Below, one piece after another: positions 35,586 through 46,661 of a stretch of 64,000 nt of DNA. Source of the stretch: Cephalotrichum gorgonifer (Eukaryota; Ascomycota; Sordariomycetes; Microascales; Microascaceae). Location: assembly GCA_900312665.1 (NCBI GenBank), contig ONZQ02000008.1, positions 744,001 through 808,000 on the forward strand, read 5' to 3'. A program made the position numbers and the translations under genes. Every line of letters begins with the position of its first letter. Position 1 is the stretch's first letter. A model generated the notes under the pieces. It was given only the letters and a program-made list of their open reading frames with translations, searched no databases and was not told the origin of the DNA.

Positions 35586-36314
35586 TTGAATGGCTCGCAG
35601 TCTATCTCGCACCTACAAGTAGCATTCCGACCGAGAAATTGGGAACGTCTGCGCATGAATTCGCTTGTCCATCGAGATTATCGTGCTTCCGTTCCGGGAA
35701 CGAGTCGCTCCCCTCCTCCAGTCGCAGTCGGGCGCACAGACGCCTCCATGACTTCAAACCCCACCCCCAGTGGTTCCTCCCGATGATCCTCCCCCCTGGT
35801 GGCCTGGAACACCCGAGATGTTGCAACGGGGCTAGAGGGCGCTGTGTCCCAAACGTTGCACTCACTAACGCCAAAACGAACTCTTGGCGTATTTTCCTAC
35901 GGCGGCCCCAAGCGAGCTTGGACTCTCGCTTACCCGGATCCTCAGATGGATCAGTTTTGGTTCGCCTCCCGGTTCCTGCAGCTGTCAAAACGAACGGGAT
36001 ATATCTCCCCAAATAGCCTCTTTGAGCCTGGATCTGGTGGGGACGGGTGGGCGATCGCCGCCGCCGCAAGGGTTATAACGTCGCTCGCTGTCCTACCTGA
36101 CACAAGTGTAAAGCAGACGGACGGCGGATCTTATTCCTTGCGAAGCCCACGCTCGAATCCCAAATCTCTCTGCGGACCGAGCAGACTGGTGGATGGGACC
36201 ACAGCACCGATTTTGCTGCCTTGGCCGGATCGCGCCTTTGGAGAGAGGAGAGAAAGTGGCAGTCGCCCGACGCCACAGGCTTTAACCGTCGCGGAGTATT
36301 ATGCGGCGATCTGA
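35586..36314 (+). pseudogene. Reading frame of 243 codons with one internal TGA, possible pseudogene or missed intron
   Basis: From ATG 35586 the frame encodes protein-like sequence (PRNWERLRMNSLVHRDYR, then a Ser/Pro-rich part) up to a TGA at 35784-35786. It then continues in the same frame for 176 codons (VFSYGGPKRAWTLAYPDPQ, FWFASRFLQLSKRTGYISP, GWAIAAAARVITSLA) to a stop at 36312-36314. Chance would give about ten stops over this length. An intron around 35769-35833 could also remove the TGA. I recognise no family, and the opposite strand is also fairly open, so this is only a candidate. Confidence 0.25.
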
Positions 36315-39098
36315 ACCACGAGCCAGCCATTACCTCATTCTGGTCTCGGGGGTGGCTCAGACCCAACCTTAGAGGTTCAACACCCGCCCACTGTCCTTAA
36401 TCCTGTGCTTGCTTTTAGGACACGAGCAGGGGTCTCTTCAGTCTTCAGGTGCCAGCGCCTCTTGTTTCAGCATCCATTGTGTACCCATATAATAACTAGT
36501 GCCTACGTGTACTAAGATGAACAGGGCAGCGCGCCGCATGCCAGCCCCATCGCAGGGGCAGACACCACCACACGACTTTACAATAAATACGACCCACACC
36601 TAGGGCCGACTGGTGAGTTCGGGTTGCACCCTGCTGAACCTTTTCGCTTTTCGGATCACGCCCAAATAAAGCTGAGGCTTCAGCGTCGGAACTCTCCTGG
36701 GATCTCGCTTGGACCCTGCATTCCATGCCATGCAACCCTGGCCCTGGCCAGAGAGGTACAAGCGGTAGCCTCTTACGTTGCACTTGTATTATCCATCGGA
36801 CACCTTGCGCTCGAAGGATCGTCGTGGCATATTTGGACTTCTTAACTTCGCGAGCTATTACTTGCGGTCTTGAGTTCTTGGACCCCGCATCGTTTCCATT
36901 CTAGGGATCCTCCCCAACGCCCCGAGCATGAGGCCCCGTTAATTGTCTCCTGGCTTCGATCGACGCAGCATGAACATCAAATCTCGCTCTGGCTACGTAG
37001 CGTAGTAGTACTGCGCCATGCCTCTTTCCTTGCCTTCTGTTCTTTCTACGAGTCTCTCACTTTAGTGAGTTGAAGACCAGCCAACGAGATGCTTCCTGTC
37101 TGGCTATATCTGCAAGGCGAGCTCGCCCGAGGAACAATTCCTTCCTCGACCCCCATCCGCCCGCCGTTGACCTGTCGATCTCCCTTTGAAGCCGTTCTGC
37201 CCTCATGACCCTGGTCCGCAAGTAGAAAGGGTAGCCGCTGTCCCGAGTACCAAGCCTAGACCGTTCTATGGGTGTGTCACTATCCTTGAAGCTTACAACC
37301 TGGGGGTTGTACAATGGAAGGGGGGTGGGGGTGCGCCCCACCAGCTCCCCCGCATACATTTGCTCAAGAGGGGTGGCTGTCCACTTCCGGGTCACATCCA
37401 TGTGGGCTTCAAGCAAGCATGAAGCATGGATTAGGTTTATTATCTGCGATCCCTGCCTTACAGGTACTTGTAAGGTTCCGCCCTGCGATACTCCGTAGTG
37501 CGCTTGGCACAAAAAGGGGGAGGGGGCTTGAAAAGTTCTTGTCGATCTGGCTGCGGCTAACTGCTCCTTTGTGTGTCTTACCCGGAACTTGCGGACGATT
37601 GTCCCTATTATGACTTACACACTAGATCTCGGCGGGTATAATGCGACGTCCATGCCCATACATCGGGAGCATGGTGCATACCCTCCGTCCTGGATCTGGT
37701 CATTACGGCTACTTGTCTGTTCGTTCCACATCGTCTCGTTCCTAATACCGCAGACCCCGATCCGCCATCTTCCATCGTATTCATCGAGGTGTACACTTGC
37801 CACGGCGCTACACCCTCCCTTCTCCTTCATCCAACCCCCCCCCCCCCCCTCCTCCCCTGCCCCTGTCCCTGCCACTGGCCTGCATCTTTTCTCCATCAGC
37901 TATTTGTTATCCACTCCCCAGTTCGGAGAGGCGAATCCTATTCTGCATGATCCCCTTAGTTAGTTTCTCAGAGTGTCTGTACGACGCAGCTCTGGACCTC
38001 ACCTCCTAACCCGTCGTCAGAGACGTGGACCATCCTTGCCGTCTGATTTTTTCAAGCCTGGGGGCTTATAGATACCAAGCACTCTTCTCTTCTTCCTAGC
38101 CGTGCGCAGTGTTCGAGGTTATGTCTCTACTCTAATTTCCTCAACATTGCCATGCTTAGCCCATTATCACGTCTTCCCTCTTGCCACTCCCTACTCGTTG
38201 ACCTAGCACTCGGACCTAATCCTCCTCGTTTCCCCGCAATACGCCACTACTTGGAGAAGAGAGTAGAATTACATGATTCTCGAGCCCACGCCTTTCAGCA
38301 TATCCCTCTTGCATGCCCGACCTAGCTGACACCCTCGTCTCGTCGCTGACTGACCTAGCGTGTCACCGAGCTGTGCTTTGCCTATCGAGAGCTTAACACG
38401 GCAGAAGTTCGATTGGTCGGGTTGCACACCAATCACTGCATGGCAACAGTGCAGTAGCAATTCTTCGACCTCTCTTCGTTAACACCTTGGCCACTCCCTC
38501 CACACTCTGGAACAACAAGCCGTCGTCAGCAGTCACGCCTGAGGGTAGTCAGGACTAAGCTGGCCCCTGGCATCCTCTATACATATTCAACGCACGGCAG
38601 GATTTCATGTATGGAAACAAGTTGAGCATCTCGATCTAATCTTCCTTTCATACTTAACACTACCGGCCTTTTCTTTTGCTATTATACTGTCTTCCAGTAT
38701 CTTTCCCGAGCCAACGCTCTCGTTTTGACCTACCAAGGCCGTACCGACTTCTAGTAGACGCTCTTCGACGATACTCAAAGCCCTCCTTTTGCAAAAAAAA
38801 TTCCGAGTCAAGAGAACAGCGCGTTTAACGGCTTCAACTTTATTTCGAACTTCCCTTGCAAAGTATCCGAAGCGTCCGCCTGGCCTCCCTTTCTTGGCCC
38901 ACCCAAGTGATCTGTTAGATCTACCATCTATTTCGTTGCCTTCTCAGAAAGGATAATTTCCCTTATACTAGGGGATTCATTTTTGAGAAGCTCGCGACGT
39001 TTGCGCGGTCTCCTCAGGATCACGATCCCAACCGCTCAGCACTCTTCGAGATCGCGAGCGCCCTTCTCCAGCATAGGGCGGGCTGTATAACCGCCACG
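36315..39098. other. Gene-poor block, second part
   Basis: No gene is supported. A 151-codon minus-strand frame (37057-37512) has no motifs. A C14 tract lies near 37836-37849. The last kilobase is C/T-rich and is the likely promoter and leader of the Myb gene. Confidence 0.5.
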
Positions 39099-40444
39099 GT
39101 GGATATCGCCTCCCTCCTCGAGGGATCGGACTCAAAGGAGTCCACTGCGTCTCCTCGTCAAAGGCCTCGACCGCCGCCGCTGTCCTCCGCCTTCTCCGGC
39201 CCACCGCCCACCACGGCTGTCACACTCTACCCAACCGTCGCGCCAGCGACGGCATACGCTCCTTTCACTCAATACCCCGCAGAGGCCGGAATCCCTCCTG
39301 CCCCGGCACCAGCAACGGAGTCCCTACGCTCGAGACCCAGGACCATGCCCCCTCTAACAACAACGTCCATGGCGTCGAAACGCAGCTTGGGGCCACACTC
39401 AGCAGAGTCACCTGCAAAGAAGCAGAGCAAGTGGTCAGCGGAGGAGGATGCGTTGATTATTGAGCTACGAGGGAGCGGGATGAAGTGGGAAGACATTTCT
39501 AGGCGCCTACCCGGGCGGAGTGCGATCAGCTGCCGGCTACACTACCAAAACTATCTCGAGAGGCGAAGCGAGTGGGATGAGGAGCGAAAGAATAAATTGG
39601 CGAGATTGTATGAAAGGTAGGTTAGAACGCTATCTGCATTTTAGCAATGGCATCATGGGACGTGGGTAGAGAATGCTCTCCCTTCTCTTCTCGGCTGGTG
39701 AAGCCATTGCGGCGTTGGGGACTTCTGGGAAGAAGGCTTGTGTACTAACTAGCTACTAGGTTCAAACCTGAGATGTGGGCGAAGGTCGCAGAGGAGATGG
39801 CCGTGCCATGGAGAGCGGCAGAAGCGATGCACTGGCAGCTCGGCGAAGCGGAAATGGCACGGCGGGCTGGGGTTGTACCGTTCACCCTCTCGAGCGCTAA
39901 CGCTATCGATACGCCCGGGCACCGAAGAAACTCGCCACCGCGAGGATATACTCACGCCCAACCGGGAAACCTGCCGAGAGACACCGGGGTGTCGGCACGA
40001 TACGGACGAGGCCACGTGGTGCCACTGCCGCCAGGACGAACAATGTCCGGTCGGCAAGACAGCATCCCAACACGCCCGTCTCCGCTGCCCCCAGATGCGG
40101 CAGATAGACCTCCGATGACGGATCTAGGGCCGGCGCCTGGCCTTGCCCCGATCCACCTACCTGCCGTGCAGGGCCGCGGCTCAGGAATGTTACCTGGCAT
40201 TGCGGAATTAACGACGGGGGTCAGCCCTTTCAGTACGCCGGCTTACTCGATGGGTATGCATAGCATCAGCCCGGTGCAGAGTGCTGGAGGAAGCCCTTAC
40301 CTCTCCGGGGCCTCGTACTATCAGCCCGCGGAGCCAGGTGGAAGCTCGAAGCGCCCTGCCAGTCCAGATTCGAGCTACCGAGAAACGAGGCCTCGAAGGC
40401 ACATGGACCTACGATATGAGGAGGAAAGGCGCTATGTGCCGTGA
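39099..40444 (+). CDS. Myb/SANT-domain protein, predicted nuclear regulator
   Basis: Exon 1 ends at 39616 (donor GTAGGT) and exon 2 runs 39760-40444 (TGA); the junction is in phase (YERFKPEMW). A Myb/SANT repeat, KWSAEEDALIIELRGSGMKW followed by DISRRLPGRSAISCRLHYQ, lies at about residues 111-150, with the regularly spaced Trp/aromatic residues. A second, weaker repeat follows (FKPEMWAKVAEEMAVPWRAA). The N-terminus is Pro/Ser/Thr-rich. The C-terminus is Pro/Gly/Ser-rich and probably disordered, ending in RHMDLRYEEERRYVP. The 5' end is unresolved: the frame is open from 38919 with no ATG, and the coordinate given is a GTG at DIASLLEG, a plausible N-terminus. Either a short upstream exon supplies the ATG or the first in-frame ATG (about residue 83) is used. 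About 400 residues from the GTG. Confidence 0.75.
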
Positions 40445-41516
40445 CGCTTATACCTGGGTATCGAAGGGCTGGTACTACAGGGAGAACCAAGCCGTGCCGA
40501 AAGCACCAGACCCGCGGCCGTACACGGCGAGTTTCGATTGGCCCTAAGAGTTATGGGAGTGATGAAGTGGCACAAAATCTACTTGGAGATGCTGTATCCC
40601 TGGCACGAGACATGGCCACTACTATGCCTAGACGCTAAATGGATTTTTTTTCGGAAGGACGGCCTATTGACCCACGACGACACGTGTCACGAACCGATCA
40701 GGACGGAAAAGCGCGGCGCTAGAGCGAAAGGAGCTGATTTATCTTGTCAGAAAAGGATCTGGGAAGGCAATGAAGTTGCTGCGCGGATGGGCTAGGGAGG
40801 TTCGAAGAGCGAAAGGACATTTGCTGATCGGGCTGATACCACAGATCCATCTCCCTAGAGGAATGGGTGGGGCTTGGTTGGAAGATTTGGTCTGGTTTAC
40901 TCCTCCTTCGTGGAGTCTGGGAGGAGTCCAAGAGGGGACTCCAGCCCAAGAGGTACGAGTCTTATGAGAATCTGGTTACGGCAATACGGGGGGGGGGGGT
41001 AAAGGGGGGGGGGGGGGGTTGCGAAAGGGGCTGGTTGGGCTTCTCCTGATGTTTTAGCGAGTTGTGATTTTTTAATGTTTCCTTTTTTTCTTCTTCTTTT
41101 ATTCCTTTTACATTTACAATACTCTCTTTATTGAACGGAAAACTCTTCATTTCTTGGAATTTACTTTTTTGGTTTCGGTCAGCAGTTCGGATCTTGACTG
41201 GCAGACTCTATATGCGCGGCGTGTGTGTGTGTTTACGCTTTGATACAGAGAGGAGTGTGTTTTGATCTTTTTACATGGAGGTGCGCAGCATGTTCGTGGG
41301 CGTGGGTGTGGGCGTGGGGGAGTGGCTACTGATGGCATATTAGAGGTGACGACAAGACAAAAGTTGATGTTTTAGTGTTATTTACGCCTTCATTATAAGA
41401 GCCTTGTATGCATTTCCTCTTTCCATGTGAGATCTCCTTTGTGAGGCAGGTTCAAAATCCTTCAACATCTACTCTGCACTCTCCAGCCAAGCCTCCGCGG
41501 CACCCCTCCGACGTCC
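40445..41516. other. Convergent intergenic region
   Basis: This lies between the 3' ends of the Myb gene (+) and TRM9 (-). It contains two long G tracts (40988-40999 and 41004-41018) followed by a T/C-rich segment. No gene is supported. Confidence 0.6.
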
Positions 41517-42588
41517 TCATAGGGAACATACTACCCACCAGTTATCCCTCTCATACCCCCCCCTCANNNNNNNNNNNNNNNNNNNNNNNNNNNNNNNNNN
41601 NNNNNNNNNNNNNNNNNNNNNNNNNNNNNNNNNNNNNNNNNNNNNNNNNNNNNNNNNNNNNNNNNNNNNNNNNNNNNNNNNNNNNNNNNNNNNNNNNNNN
41701 NNNNNNNNNNNNNNNNNNNNNNNNNNNNNNNNNNNNNNNNNNNNNNNNNNNNNNNNNNNNNNNNNNNNNNNNNNNNNNNNNNNNNNNNNNNNNNNNNNNN
41801 NNNNNNNNNNNNNNNNNNNNNNNNNNNNNNNNNNNNNNNNNNNNNTTCCCCCCCGCAGCCAGTACATCCTCCTCTAGTTCGCCCTCTCTATAGAGGTGAT
41901 AATACCTCTGGTGCGTCTCGTCCGCGGCTCCGCCCTTCTTCCCCTTGATGACCCACGGCACCAGCAGGTCCTGCTCCCCGCCCTCGTCCCACCCGCGCCT
42001 GCTCCCCCTCTGCTCCAGCGCCCACACATACACCAGGACCTGACCCCCCACCCTCACGGACGCCAGCATCTCCGCGATGGCCTCCCTCCGCCTCGCGGGG
42101 GTGGAGAAGTGGTGGACGACGGCGATGCAGATGGCCGCGTCGGCGGCGCGGGGGCGGAAGGGGAGGGCGAGGGAGTCTGCGACCAGGACGTCGGCGCGCT
42201 CGCCGGGGCGGGCGCCCGCGCGGGAGAGGGCGAGAAGCGCAGGGCTGCGGTCGGAGCCGAGGAGGAGGAGGTGGGGCGCCGTGAGGAGGTACTTCCCGTT
42301 TCCGCAGCCGACGTCGAGGACGAGCGACCCCGCGGGCAGGGAGTCGAGGAAGTTGGTCACGAGGGGCCAGGGCTTGTGGCGGGTGGAGGAGAAGTGGGGC
42401 GCTATGGTGTCGTAGACGGAGTGGACGTGGTGCTGCTCGTAGGAGTCCGGGTCCGGGTCCGGGTCCGAGCCCGAGTCCGGACCCCGGGATGTGCTGGTGG
42501 TGGTGGTGGCGGCGGTGGAGGAGGAGGCGGGGTGGGGTTCCCGGCCGGAGGTCGGGGCCGGGGGGGCTGGTTGTGAGGGGACGACCAT
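41517..42588 (-). CDS. TRM9: tRNA wobble-uridine methyltransferase Trm9, interrupted by an assembly gap
   Basis: Trm9, with Trm112, uses S-adenosylmethionine to finish mcm5U/mcm5s2U at position 34 of certain tRNAs. ATG is at 42588-42586 and TGA at 41519-41517. After a disordered N-terminus (residues 1-48, Ser/Thr/Asp/Pro-rich), the family signature VYDTIAPHFSSTRHKPWP appears (59-76). SAM motif I follows, LVLDVGCGNGKYL (89-101), then SDRSPALLALSR, DSLALPFRP and AVVHHFSTPARR. After the gap, the C-terminal GYERDNWWVVCSL closely matches the usual Trm9 end. The 279 N (41567-41845) replace an unknown amount of coding sequence, so frame across the gap cannot be judged. The open frame extending upstream of 42588 is not part of the protein. 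Confidence 0.9.
41567..41845. other. Assembly gap (279 N)
   Basis: All bases are N. The left flank ends in a C-rich run and the right flank starts CCCCCCGC, suggesting a GC-rich or homopolymer obstacle. The true length may differ from 279. Confidence 0.99.
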
Positions 42589-43672
42589 TATTTTTGTTTG
42601 GGGGGTTTGGTTTGGTGGGGCGGGCTGCTTTTTCCCGTGCTGGTATAATTTCCGCGGAGATCCTAGTCGTGGTTTGTGCGTGGTGTGTGTGTGGGACGGA
42701 GGAGGGGTGGGCTGGAAATTATTATCCCAGCGGTAAGTGCGCGAAGAACGTGTTTTCTCGGAGATGTACCCTTTCTTTCCCTCCTTTCTGGGGTGGGCTA
42801 AACCTTTCCTCTGACGTTGACGTCCTTGTACCGTGTATGTGACCTGGGGTTGGGAAGGGGTGTTTGGGCCAGGGACGGGGGGAAAGGGGGGGGGGGGGGC
42901 ACAAAGGCGGAAAGTAGGAGATTGTTGGCAATGAAGTTGACGTTTGAAATAAGGTTTGACATGGAATCTTGGTAACGCCCCAGAAGAGTTTCCCTTTTGG
43001 AAAATCAAGTGCGGGTACAAGTGCGGGTCGGTTCGGCCGGTTACAGGGATGTCCCTTATTGGGCGGGACGAAACTTGGGCTTGGAACCCAGCCCGGCGGG
43101 TAGGTAGAAACAATTACTACTCCGTACGGAGTATATACATACATTGTACTACCTATTATTATTATGGGCGCACGGGGTACTTTCCATCCTTCCCATGGTG
43201 TCGCGGTGTTTGGGACAATTGTCTTGAACAACCTGGGGAAAGGAGTTCGGATACAGGAATGCTAATTTTTATTTTAAGGTATATGCCGGGATACTGGGAT
43301 ACCGGGGATGACCCCAGCTCCCATGATGTTTTACATATCCTCTGCATTGTGTTTGCGCTGGCTAGCCTGTTTCGAGATCGACTCTCACAATGCACTTCGA
43401 AACATGGGGAATGAGAGGCTGTCTCCCCAAACCAGGTAATAAAGAAATTCCCTTTTCTTTTCCTGACCACTAGATCGCCCGTTTTATCTCTGCTACTTGT
43501 ATGCGCTTTAGAGAATGAGGAGATAATAGTATAGCGCTCATAAGGGTACGTGTTCTGGAGTTAGCAGAGTGTGGCCCGCCCTGTGCGAGTGCAGTCGTGA
43601 AAACGGCGATCGATCCTTCCCCGTGAATGTCCTTTGGTGGCAAACAGGGGCAGAGACTTTCATCAAATCACC
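42589..43672. other. Promoter region of TRM9 and spacer before the tRNA gene
   Basis: It contains a G14 tract (42886-42899) and the 16-bp palindrome TACTCCGTACGGAGTA (43118-43133). No coding sequence is supported. Confidence 0.6.
43118..43133. repeat. 16-bp palindrome TACTCCGTACGGAGTA
   Basis: Perfect symmetry. Half-site-like copies (TACGGAGT/ACTCCGTA) recur elsewhere in the spacers, for example near 11150, 31958, 34940, 35193 and 37490. Confidence 0.85.
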
Positions 43673-43773
43673 GGTAACATGGCCGAGCGGTCTAAGGCGC
43701 CAGGTTAAGGTTTCCTTAACATTAATTTCCTGGTCATGGTTTCATGGCGTGAGTTCGAATCTCACTGTTATCA
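43673..43773 (+). tRNA. tRNA-Leu, anticodon AAG, with a 17-nt intron
   Basis: All arms can be drawn. The acceptor stem pairs GGTAACA with TGTTATC (one G-T pair), followed by discriminator A. The D arm contains GGCCGAGCGGTCTAAGGC. The anticodon stem is CCAGG/CCTGG with loop TT-AAG-G. A 17-nt intron lies one base after the anticodon and contains CCTTAA, which can pair with the anticodon region TTAAGG, as in eukaryotic pre-tRNAs. The long variable arm (CATG-GTTT-CATG) is typical of Leu/Ser tRNAs. The T arm is GTGAG-TTCGAAT-CTCAC. The internal B box GTTCGAATC is intact. The predicted mature length is 84 nt before CCA addition. tRNA-Leu(AAG) is normally read as IAG after Tad2-Tad3 editing. Confidence 0.95.
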
Positions 43774-43776
43774 ACA

Positions 43777-43790
43777 TTTTTGTCTTTTTG
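43777..43790 (+). terminator. RNA polymerase III T-run terminator
   Basis: TTTTT at 43777-43781 and a second T5 run (43785-43789) lie within 16 bases of the tRNA 3' end, as expected for Pol III termination. Confidence 0.75.
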
Positions 43791-45265
43791 CACCTTTGGA
43801 CTCCACATTAATAACTCGAACCGTGAAGAAAACCCGACCTTATTATCGATCATAGCTGTAATAAACACAAACGGGAAAGGGGGGTATGTGGTGCGGGTAA
43901 GGTCAATAACGAGGACTGATCATCTCGGAATCCCTGCGTTTCTTGCTTTTTCTTTCTGACCGAGTTCGTGTGGTTGCGAAGCCTGTGGCTATTTGATACG
44001 AAGAAGAGGAGCCACACCGGGGCCGTCTCGTCCAGGACAGGAGCTCGAGGAATCGAATCCTTGTCAGGAGAGGACATATAAGTGTTGCTCCTATAATGTT
44101 CTGAAAAAAAAGTGGTTTTCTCGGGTCACACATATATCACACACACAATTACACCCCCCTCTGAAATCCCCCGTTTCGAAACGGAGTGATCCACCAGGAA
44201 ACGTGAGAGGCTCCGAACATCTCACGAGTTCTCGAGGGCGATCCCCCCGGTTTCGCTATCTCCGGCGTATCGATCGATCACCCGCACATCAGAAACGAAC
44301 TATTTACTTCCCGCCTCGTGCAAGACTATCGCCCTCTGTTTTTTTTCTTTCCGACAACGATATCCGGGGTGTTGTGACCTGTTTCGCCGCTGCCGTTGGT
44401 GGGGGGGGGTGGGTGGGTGGCACGGCATGCTTCTACTCATTACTTGTACATACTGCGGTATCTAATACAAGCAGGTGCATGTACAAGTAGTACATAGTTA
44501 GCTTTGCAACGGCTTATTATTTTTTTTTTCAAATGCAACAGGACAGGGTGTGCGCGAGCCAGTGGGGCTTGCCGGTCTCTCTGACCGGTTCATGTATGAC
44601 ATGGGGTGCCCGACCGTTGGGCACACCATGGCGGCAGGTCAGGGGTAGGGGTGGATGGGAATGTATAAGAATCTAAGGGAGTGGAGGGTGGATGGAGGAT
44701 GGAGGGGACGGGAGAGGGGGGGTGCGCATCTCTACTCCTACGGACAATGATGGGGCGAGCCGGTCGGGATTTTGAAATCCGAGGCTGTATTATCATCAGG
44801 CACCGATTCCTTTTCTTGGAAGGGGGGGCGGGAGGACACATTCTCATCAAAATGCCAAGTTTGCGGAAAGGACCGCGAGGGCACACTAGCTAATACCCGA
44901 CCCGGGGGGGTGTGGCGGACCGTTGGCAAGGATCTAATATTAGGGTTCATGCGAGTACGAACAAGTATCTAGGATAGCCAGGGTGTAAGCCTCCGAGGCT
45001 GGCACTTACATCCGCATGACGGACACTCGAGATGGATGGCCAGGGTGGGCGTATTACTCGGATGTAATGTACTCGTTCCGGCCTAGCTTGCCTAACCCCT
45101 GGGCGCTGACGCGCTGCACTGGTCACAGTTTCCATTCGCCCCTGGAACCTGAACATTGATTTCACATGTCACATTTTCGAGAGAGAGAGAGAGAGAGAGA
45201 CGGAGAGAGGGACCAAACACATTCGCCGTTGCATGTTCCTCGTTATAAGCTAAACACTCTACGCT
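43791..45265. other. Intergenic region
   Basis: A (GA)n tract lies at 45179-45200. Frames of up to 165 codons (43993-44490, plus) are low in protein character. The GTACTT word recurs near 44440-44485 and 45070. No gene is supported. Confidence 0.5.
45179..45200. repeat. (GA)n microsatellite
   Basis: About eleven GA units just downstream of the oxidoreductase gene's stop codon. Confidence 0.85.
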
Positions 45266-46661
45266 TTACGCCTTCTTCCCGCCAATGTTGAGCGGGCTCT
45301 GGGGGTCGAACACATCCGTGGTGATGACGTCAGGGTAGACCACGCCGCCCGCCCTCCACGTCTGCTCCATGACCCTCATGATGACGATGCTCTCCTCCAG
45401 CGGCATGCCCTCGCTCTCCTTCTTGCCGTCCCTCAGGCACCGCGCGCACTCGTCCGCCTCCCAGAACATGCCGTGGCCGCCCCTCGCGCCGTCCTTGGGC
45501 ACGGCGCAGTCCACGACCTCGACGCCGCCGTCCTTCTTGATGACGGTGTACCTCTCGGGCCGGTAGGCCGGGTGCGCGACGGCGATCTCGCCCTTGGTGC
45601 CCTGGATGCGGATGGCGGGGCCGGCGGTCCCCTTGCCGTCCGGGTCCGTCGCCACACGGAGGCCCGTGAGCGCGATGCCCGTGGACCGGTGGGCGGGGAA
45701 GTGCGTGATGATGGTGGTCTGGTCGTCGGTGCCCGTGGTGGGGTGGTTCAGCACCGCGGCCTGGACCACGGGGGCCTCCTTCTCCGCCTCGGGCTGGAGG
45801 TGGTACAGGATCTGGAACACCCACGTCAGGGCGTAGATGCCGAGGTCGAGGAGCGCGCCGCCCGCGAGCTCGGCGTTGACCATGCGGTGGGAGTCATCCC
45901 AGGTGAGGGTGCCGTCGCCCTTGTCGTCGCCGGCGGAGAGGTCGGCTGTTTTTGTGCGTTAGACTTTTGAAACTCGGTACAGTACGTAAAAGGGGAAGCG
46001 GGGAGGGAGGGAGACAGAGAAAGGGAAAAGGGAAGAGAGAAAGACAGAACAGCAAATATACTTACAGATGACTCGGTGAACCCTGCCGATGGCGCCCGAC
46101 TTGACGAGCTCACGGATCTGGATGCTCCAGGGGAAGTACCTCGTCCAGACGGCCTCCATCAGGAACAGGCCCTTGGACCTCGCCTTCTCGACCAGCTTCC
46201 GGGTCTGGGACTCGGTGACGGTGAAGGCCTTCTCGCACAGCACGTTCTTGCCCGCCTCGAGCGCGAGCATGGCGTTCTGGAAGTGGTGGCTGTGGGGCGT
46301 CGCGACGTAGATGATGTCGACGTCGGGGTCAGCCACGAGCTCGGCGTAGGTGCCGTAGGTGGCCGCGTCAGTGGGGCCGTCGATCTTCTGGAGGAACGAG
46401 GTGGCGCGCGCGGGACCCTGGAGGGACGCGACGGCCGTGATCTTGTGGGCCACGTCGTGGACGCCGCGGGCGGCGGGGTTTGTGAGGAGGTCCTTGCAGA
46501 AGGCTGGGGTGCGTGTTATGTTAGCGTGGGAGACTTTTTTATTATTTTCGCAGAGAGTGGAATATGCGGAAAGGGGAGAGCAGTGGGATGCGCATACTCT
46601 CGGCGATCCAGCCCGTGGCCATGATGCCCCAGCGGAGGGTGTAGGGGGTTTGGGAAGCCAT
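45266..46661 (-). CDS. GFO/IDH/MocA oxidoreductase, D-xylose 1-dehydrogenase (NADP+) / dihydrodiol dehydrogenase type
   Basis: This is a cytosolic NAD(P)-dependent oxidoreductase; relatives oxidise D-xylose to xylonolactone or trans-dihydrodiols. Three exons are inferred: 46661-46598, 46503-46066 and 45945-45266 (TAA), giving 393 residues; both introns split codons and rejoin in phase. The Rossmann start is LRWGIMATGWIAETFCKDLL (about 9-28). The cofactor fold continues with DVDIIYVATPHSHHFQNAML, and the family Glu-Lys follows in NVLCEKAFTVTESQ. The next segments are FLMEAVWTRYFPW and, in the C-terminal domain, GGALLDLGIYAL and WEADECARCLRDGK. These match the dimeric dihydrodiol dehydrogenase branch of the family. 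The substrate cannot be fixed from sequence. It is transcribed divergently from an aldo/keto reductase 1.4 kb away. Confidence 0.9.

Noticed and set aside
42589..43113. Upstream extension of the TRM9 frame by about 175 codons
   Set aside because: The residues are non-conserved. The family start lies near MVVPSQP, and the extension crosses promoter-like sequence with a G14 tract.
44030..44085. GAATCGAATCC element resembling a tRNA 3' half
   Set aside because: Neither strand gives a paired T stem plus acceptor stem.
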